Assembly (NCBI GenBank): GCA_038254435.1
Contig: JBBSGD010000012.1
Span: 1 to 45,098, forward strand
Direction of reading: 5' to 3'
DNA from: JBBSGD01 sp038254435
Lineage (GTDB): Bacteria > Actinomycetota > CADDZG01 > WHSQ01
Length of the DNA: 45,098 nucleotides
Under the pieces are notes generated by a model that worked only from the letters and a program-made list of their open reading frames with translations, searched no databases and was not told the DNA's origin. Of the stretch, positions 41,118 to 45,098 are shown in pieces; position 1 is the first letter of the stretch, and every line of letters starts with the position of its first letter. Position numbers and translations under genes: made by a program.

Positions 41118-42554
41118 TCAGCGAAGGGAGGGAGGCTGCTCGAGCACGTGCTTGCCCTCGAGCTGCTCATCGGGAATCGGAACCGGGTACCGGGACGAGA
41201 AACAAGCCGTGCAAAAGCTGTCGGAGGGGATCTCTGTTGCCTCGACCATGCCCCTTATCGATAGATAGGCGAGGGAGTCCGCAGCGATGTGCGAACAGAT
41301 CTCCGTGACCTCGAGGCGAGCGGCGATCAAGTCATTCTGGTCGGGCATGTCGATGCCGTAGAAGCACGGCCATCTTACCGGCGGTGAGGACACGCGCACG
41401 TTGACGGCACGTGCGCCAACCTCGCGCAGCATGGCTACGATCTGACGCGTTGTGTTGCCGCGCACTATAGTGTCGTCGATCACGACGACGCGTTTGCCGG
41501 CAATGACCGCGCGCACCGGGTTGAGCTTCATGCGAATTCCCTGCTGGCGCATCGATTGCGTAGGTTGGATGAACGTCCGCCCGACATACCGGTTCTTGAC
41601 GAAACCCTCGCCGTACGGGATGCCGGACGCCTGGGCATAACCTAGCGCGGCCGGCACGGCGGAATCGGGCACCGGCATCACCAGCTCGGCGTCGCACGGG
41701 GCTTCGGCGGCAAGTCGCTGACCCATCCTGTAGCGAGTTGCGTAGACATTCTGCCCCATGAGGTTCGAGTCCGGTCGCGCAAAGTAGACGTGCTCGAAGA
41801 TGCACGCAGACGAGGTAACCGGGGCGAACCTCTCGCTGCTCAGGCCGCGGCCGTCGATGGTCACAAGCTCGCCGGGCTCGACGTCGCGGATGAAACGAGC
41901 GCCGAGCAGGTCCAGCGCACAGCTCTCGGACGCCAGCACCCAGCCACCTTCGGGGAGTCGGCCGAGGCACAGGGGCCTGAAACCATGCGGATCCCGCGCC
42001 CCGAAGACCCGCTTCTCGTCCATCATCGTGAACGAAAATGCCCCCGACAGCATCGGCAGGACCTCGCCGATGGCAAGCCGCATGTCGCCCTTGTTCGAGC
42101 GGGCGATGTGGGCGGCGACGAGGTCGGTGTCCGAGCTTGACTTGAGGCGCCCCTTGTCGGGAGTGGGATCGCCGCCCGCGCGCTTCAGCGACTCCTTGAG
42201 ATCGAGCGAGTTGACGAGATTACCGTTATGTGCGATTGCAAGCTGGCCCAGCTCGGAGCTCTTGAAGGAAGGCTGGGCGTTGGCCCAGGAGGTGGCGCCC
42301 GTCGTCGAATAGCGGACGTGGCCAATGGCGATGCCCCCCCGCAAGCTCTTCAGCACGGTCTCATCGAAAACCTGCGACACCAGCCCGAGCTCTTTGTAGA
42401 CGACCATCGTGTCGCCGTCCGAGGTCGCGATGCCGGCCGCTTCTTGCCCGCGGTGCTGAAGGGCCGAAAGGGCATAGTAAGTCAGCCGGGTTACGTCTTC
42501 GCCCGGCGCATAGATGCCCACGACGCCACAGGCGTCACGTGCCTCACCAGCCAT
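41118..42554 (-). CDS. purF: Amidophosphoribosyltransferase (PurF)
   Basis: 478 residues. A short propeptide (MAGEARDA) precedes C9, which becomes the N-terminal nucleophile of the glutaminase domain (CGVVGIYAPGEDVTRLTYYA). HRGQEAAGI and GHVRYSTTG follow. The phosphoribosyltransferase motif is RVVVIDDTIVRGNTTRQIV. Four cysteines in CFYG, EICSHIA and SFCTACFS match the [4Fe-4S] type of PurF found in Bacillus and actinobacteria. It makes 5-phosphoribosylamine, the first step of purine synthesis. It lies 14 bp after purL. Confidence 0.97.
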   Translation of the reverse strand: MAGEARDACGVVGIYAPGEDVTRLTYYALSALQHRGQEAAGIATSDGDTMVVYKELGLVSQVFDETVLKSLRGGIAIGHVRYSTTGATSWANAQPSFKSSELGQLAIAHNGNLVNSLDLKESLKRAGGDPTPDKGRLKSSSDTDLVAAHIARSNKGDMRLAIGEVLPMLSGAFSFTMMDEKRVFGARDPHGFRPLCLGRLPEGGWVLASESCALDLLGARFIRDVEPGELVTIDGRGLSSERFAPVTSSACIFEHVYFARPDSNLMGQNVYATRYRMGQRLAAEAPCDAELVMPVPDSAVPAALGYAQASGIPYGEGFVKNRYVGRTFIQPTQSMRQQGIRMKLNPVRAVIAGKRVVVIDDTIVRGNTTRQIVAMLREVGARAVNVRVSSPPVRWPCFYGIDMPDQNDLIAARLEVTEICSHIAADSLAYLSIRGMVEATEIPSDSFCTACFSSRYPVPIPDEQLEGKHVLEQPPSLR

Positions 42555-42568
42555 TAGTTATTCCCATG

Positions 42569-44767
42569 CTAGTCGGCCAGGGCGCGCCCAAGCGCGGTTT
42601 CGTAGCTATTGGTTGCCTCGTCAAGAGCTACCGAAAAGCCTCCGAAGTCGCAGGTTAGACCGCCCACCTCGCCGATCACGACGACGGGCACGCCCCCTTC
42701 TGCCGCCAGCGTCACCAGGGCTTGGGCCGCTTCGGCCCGAGCGGTAACTAGGGCGCGCGACGCAGACTCGGAGAACAGCACCCGGTGAGCCGCCCCGTGG
42801 GGAAGTGTCACGGCAAAGCCCACCTCGCCTGCGAGCGCCGACTCCACAAGCGCGACTGCCAGACCCCCTCCCGAGCAGTCATGAGCCGAGACCATGAGGC
42901 TGCGGGCAGCTGCCTTCTGTAGCAGCCGGTGCAGGCGGCGCTCCGCCTCGATGTCCAGGCGCGGAGGCCGCCCCGCCACGATTCCGTGCACCAGGGCCGC
43001 GAAGTCACTGCCGCCCAGATCCTCGGGATGGGTGGCGCCGAGCAGCACGATGGCATCCCCGGCTCGGCTAAAGCCACAGCCAACCGATGCGTCTGCCGGG
43101 GTCAGGGCTCCGAGAACCCCGATCACCGGCGTCGGATAGATGGCCCGGCCCTTGGTCTCGTTGTAGAAGGACACGTTTCCGCCGGTCACTGGAAGATCGA
43201 GTGCCCGGCATGCATCCCCGAGGCCCCGCACTGCCTCCTGAAACTGCCACATGACCTCGGGCTTCTCGGGGTTGCCGAAGTTCAGGCAGTTTGTGACCGC
43301 GAGGGGCCGGGCTCCGGTGACGGCCACGTTGCGAGCCGCCTCGGCGACCGCAAGCCTCGTCCCCTCGTAGGGATCGAGATAGCAGTAGCGCCCGGGCCCA
43401 TCCACCGACATCGCCACCGCAACGTCGCTGCCGGCCAGGCGCAACACCGCGGCATCCTCGCCCGGGCCCCTCATAGTCCCGAGGAAGATCATGTGGTCGT
43501 ACTGCTCCCACGCCCATCGCTTCGAAGCGACACCGGGCGAGGCAAGGACGGTGGCGAGGGCTGCACGCAGATCGGGCGGCGGATCGTCGCCGGCGGGGGC
43601 CGAACGAAGGCGCGCGAGCCACTCGGGACGCCGAGCCGGGCGCTCGTAAAGAGGGGCCTCCTCGGACAACGAGGCCGCGGGGACGTCGGCCACGATGTCG
43701 CCGCCGTCGCGCACCTCGAGGCGGCCCGAGTCCGTGACCTCGCCCAGGACGCAAGCTTCGAGCTCCCACTCGGCGCACACGCCGAGCACCGCCTCCAGCT
43801 TGGCAGGCTCGACCACGGCGAGCATGCGCTCCTGCGACTCCGAGATCATGACCTCGAACGCCTCCATGCCTTCCTCGCGCCGGCGTACTGCGGAGATGTC
43901 GATGCTCATCCCCGTGCCCGCCTTGGCGGGCATCTCGGACACCGGGCAGGAGATGCCGCCCGCGCCGAGGTCTTGCAAGCCGGCGATGAGGTCTTTCCGG
44001 GTCAGCTCCAGACACGCCTCGATGAGGAGCTTCTCCGCAAAGGGATCCCCCACCTGAACCGAAGGACGCTTGCTGGACGAGGCGTCGTCGAACCCGGCGG
44101 AGGCAAGCACGCTGGCCCCGCCGATACCGTCGCGGCCGGTAGAGGAACCGATGAGCACTACCGCACGTCCCGGCCCCTCGGCGCGCCCGTGCATCACGCG
44201 GTCCTCGATCACGCCGAGGCATGCGACGTTGACGAGCGGGTTCTCTGCGTAGCAGTCCTCGAAGACCATCTCGCCACCTACCGTCGGCACTCCGATGGAG
44301 TTGCCATAGGACGAGATCCCGCTCACGATCCCATCGACGAGATAACGCGCGTGAGCGTCGTCGAGCAAGCCGAACCGCAGCGAATCCAGCAATGCGATGG
44401 GCCGTGCTCCCATCGACAAGATGTCGCGCACTATGCCGCCGACTCCGGTCGCGGCACCGCTCGAGGGCTCTACCAAAGACGGGTGGTTGTGCGACTCGAT
44501 CTTGAACGCCACCCTTACGCCGGGTGCCACCTCTACGATGCCCGCACCTTCGCCCGGGCCGACGACCACGTGGGGAGCCTCTGTCGGAAGCGATCCGAGG
44601 TGCGCGCGGCTCGACTTGTAGGAGCAGTGCTCGCTCCACATGACCGAGAACATGGCAAGCTCCGTGTAGGTGGGGGACCGGCCGAGCCGAGCCTCGATAG
44701 CCGCCAGCTCCTCGTCGGTGAGCCCGAGCTCGCGATGCAGGCCGGTGGTCGCAACCGTGGTGGTCAC
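42569..44767 (-). CDS. purL: Phosphoribosylformylglycinamidine synthase subunit PurL
   Basis: 732 residues from a GTG overlapping the purQ stop (GTGA). This is the small PurL, which needs PurQ and PurS. Motifs: MWSEHCSYKSSRAHLGSLPT, FKIESHNHPSLVEPSSGAAT, GGIVRDILSMGARPIALLDS, GNSIGVPTVGGEM, DLGAGGISCPVSEMP, NCLNFGNPEKPEVMWQFQEA and SAHDCSGGGLAVALVE. It converts FGAR to FGAM with ATP and ammonia from PurQ. Confidence 0.97.
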   Translation of the reverse strand: MTTTVATTGLHRELGLTDEELAAIEARLGRSPTYTELAMFSVMWSEHCSYKSSRAHLGSLPTEAPHVVVGPGEGAGIVEVAPGVRVAFKIESHNHPSLVEPSSGAATGVGGIVRDILSMGARPIALLDSLRFGLLDDAHARYLVDGIVSGISSYGNSIGVPTVGGEMVFEDCYAENPLVNVACLGVIEDRVMHGRAEGPGRAVVLIGSSTGRDGIGGASVLASAGFDDASSSKRPSVQVGDPFAEKLLIEACLELTRKDLIAGLQDLGAGGISCPVSEMPAKAGTGMSIDISAVRRREEGMEAFEVMISESQERMLAVVEPAKLEAVLGVCAEWELEACVLGEVTDSGRLEVRDGGDIVADVPAASLSEEAPLYERPARRPEWLARLRSAPAGDDPPPDLRAALATVLASPGVASKRWAWEQYDHMIFLGTMRGPGEDAAVLRLAGSDVAVAMSVDGPGRYCYLDPYEGTRLAVAEAARNVAVTGARPLAVTNCLNFGNPEKPEVMWQFQEAVRGLGDACRALDLPVTGGNVSFYNETKGRAIYPTPVIGVLGALTPADASVGCGFSRAGDAIVLLGATHPEDLGGSDFAALVHGIVAGRPPRLDIEAERRLHRLLQKAAARSLMVSAHDCSGGGLAVALVESALAGEVGFAVTLPHGAAHRVLFSESASRALVTARAEAAQALVTLAAEGGVPVVVIGEVGGLTCDFGGFSVALDEATNSYETALGRALAD

Positions 44768-45098
44768 GCCGGGACCGAGCGGGACGCCGGGACCGAGCGG
44801 GACGCCGACTCGATCAGCGAGGTGAAGAGCACTTGTCCGTCGACGGATCCGAGGGCCGCCTCGCAGGCGCGCTCGGGATGGGGCATGAGCCCGAACACGT
44901 TGCCCTTCTCGTTCATGACTCCGGCGACGTCGTCGAGAGAGCCGTTGGGGTTGGCGACATAGCGCAGGACGATTTGATCCCGCGCGCGAAGGCGCGCGAG
45001 CTCCTCGTCCGAGCAGTACCAGTTGCCCTCGAAGTGGTTGATCGGTATGCGCAGCCGGTCGCCGGCCGCCGCGCGCGCGGTCAGCGCCGTAGTCGCGT
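44764..45098 (-). CDS. purQ: Phosphoribosylformylglycinamidine synthase subunit PurQ, 3' part
   Basis: The gene runs off the right edge; 110 C-terminal codons are visible. RIPINHFEGNWYCSDEELAR, LRYVANPNGSLDDVAGVMNE and GNVFGLMPHPERACEAALGS contain the His and Glu of the glutaminase triad. The class I amidotransferase supplies ammonia to PurL. The last 14 residues repeat ASRSVP twice, from an 18-bp tandem duplication just before the stop; this tail lies beyond the conserved domain. Confidence 0.96.
   Translation of the reverse strand, partial: ATTALTARAAAGDRLRIPINHFEGNWYCSDEELARLRARDQIVLRYVANPNGSLDDVAGVMNEKGNVFGLMPHPERACEAALGSVDGQVLFTSLIESASRSVPASRSVPA
44771..44806. repeat. 18-bp tandem duplication at the purQ 3' end
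   Basis: GGGACCGAGCGGGACGCC occurs twice in a row without mismatch. The length is a multiple of three, so the frame is kept and six residues are added to the PurQ tail. Confidence 0.9.

Noticed and set aside
42929..44962. Very long plus-strand ORF of 677 residues antisense to purL/purQ
   Set aside because: It is a shadow frame of purL; composition is unlike protein (excess His, Arg, Gly, Asp in a periodic pattern) and there is no recognisable motif.

Overview
The window is high-GC DNA (very few AT-rich stretches, many GTG/TTG starts, strong G+C bias in third positions). It carries a BldC-type regulator, an AfsR-like remnant, conserved actinobacterial proteins and a leucine dehydrogenase. An actinobacterium is the best reading, possibly a deep-branching soil lineage such as Thermoleophilia; that placement is inference, because no rRNA or marker gene other than purF/purL is present.

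Layout. (1) 1-3.6 kb, plus strand: end of a defence-type operon with a short HEPN-domain protein, the type I restriction subunit HsdR and a YgjP-like (DUF45) metallopeptidase, all overlapping. (2) 3.6-4.4 kb: decayed DNA with an IS256-family transposase remnant and a possible AfsR-like remnant. (3) 4.5-13.7 kb: accessory single genes: PPOX-type oxidoreductase, SnoaL-like protein, DHA2 efflux pump, internally deleted 2'-5' RNA ligase, SRPBCC and VOC proteins, haloacid dehalogenase, then a DJ-1/PfpI protein and MHS-family transporter divergent from a MocR-type GntR/aminotransferase regulator with a perfect 7+7 bp inverted repeat ahead of it. (4) 13.7-16.4 kb: a second decayed zone with a frameshifted PEP-mutase/isocitrate-lyase homologue, a broken zinc-type quinone oxidoreductase, a SnoaL-like scrap, and an intact membrane-anchored heptad-repeat protein. 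(5) 16.5-23.2 kb: zinc alcohol dehydrogenase, polysaccharide deacetylase, a large multi-spanning membrane protein, a 41-residue ORF and a secreted phospholipase C-type phosphoesterase. (6) 23.6-25.2 kb: tRNA-Asp, tRNA-Phe with a terminator, bldC-like gene and a conserved unknown.

(7) 25.3-36.7 kb is the metabolic core. A tightly packed operon encodes leucine dehydrogenase plus E1-alpha, E1-beta and E2 of a 2-oxoacid dehydrogenase, most simply a branched-chain complex turning Leu/Ile/Val into acyl-CoAs. After 88 bp, which hold a perfect 12-bp palindrome, comes a 4-hydroxyphenylacetate (homoprotocatechuate) meta-cleavage operon: flavin reductase, FCD-type GntR regulator, DapA-like aldolase, HpaG-like FAH protein, HpaE, HpaB and HpaD. 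HpaB with the reductase would hydroxylate 4-hydroxyphenylacetate, HpaD opens the ring, HpaE oxidises the semialdehyde, HpaG acts next, and the DapA-like protein may replace the usual HpaI aldolase.

(8) 36.7-45.1 kb, minus strand: methyltransferase, Fpg/Nei glycosylase, PaaG-like enoyl-CoA hydratase/isomerase, an ABC exporter pair, then purF, purL and the 3' part of purQ.

No CRISPR array or complete mobile element was seen. The most interesting items are the HEPN-HsdR-metallopeptidase operon, the compact HPA operon with its DapA-like enzyme and palindromic operator candidate, and the heptad-repeat membrane protein.
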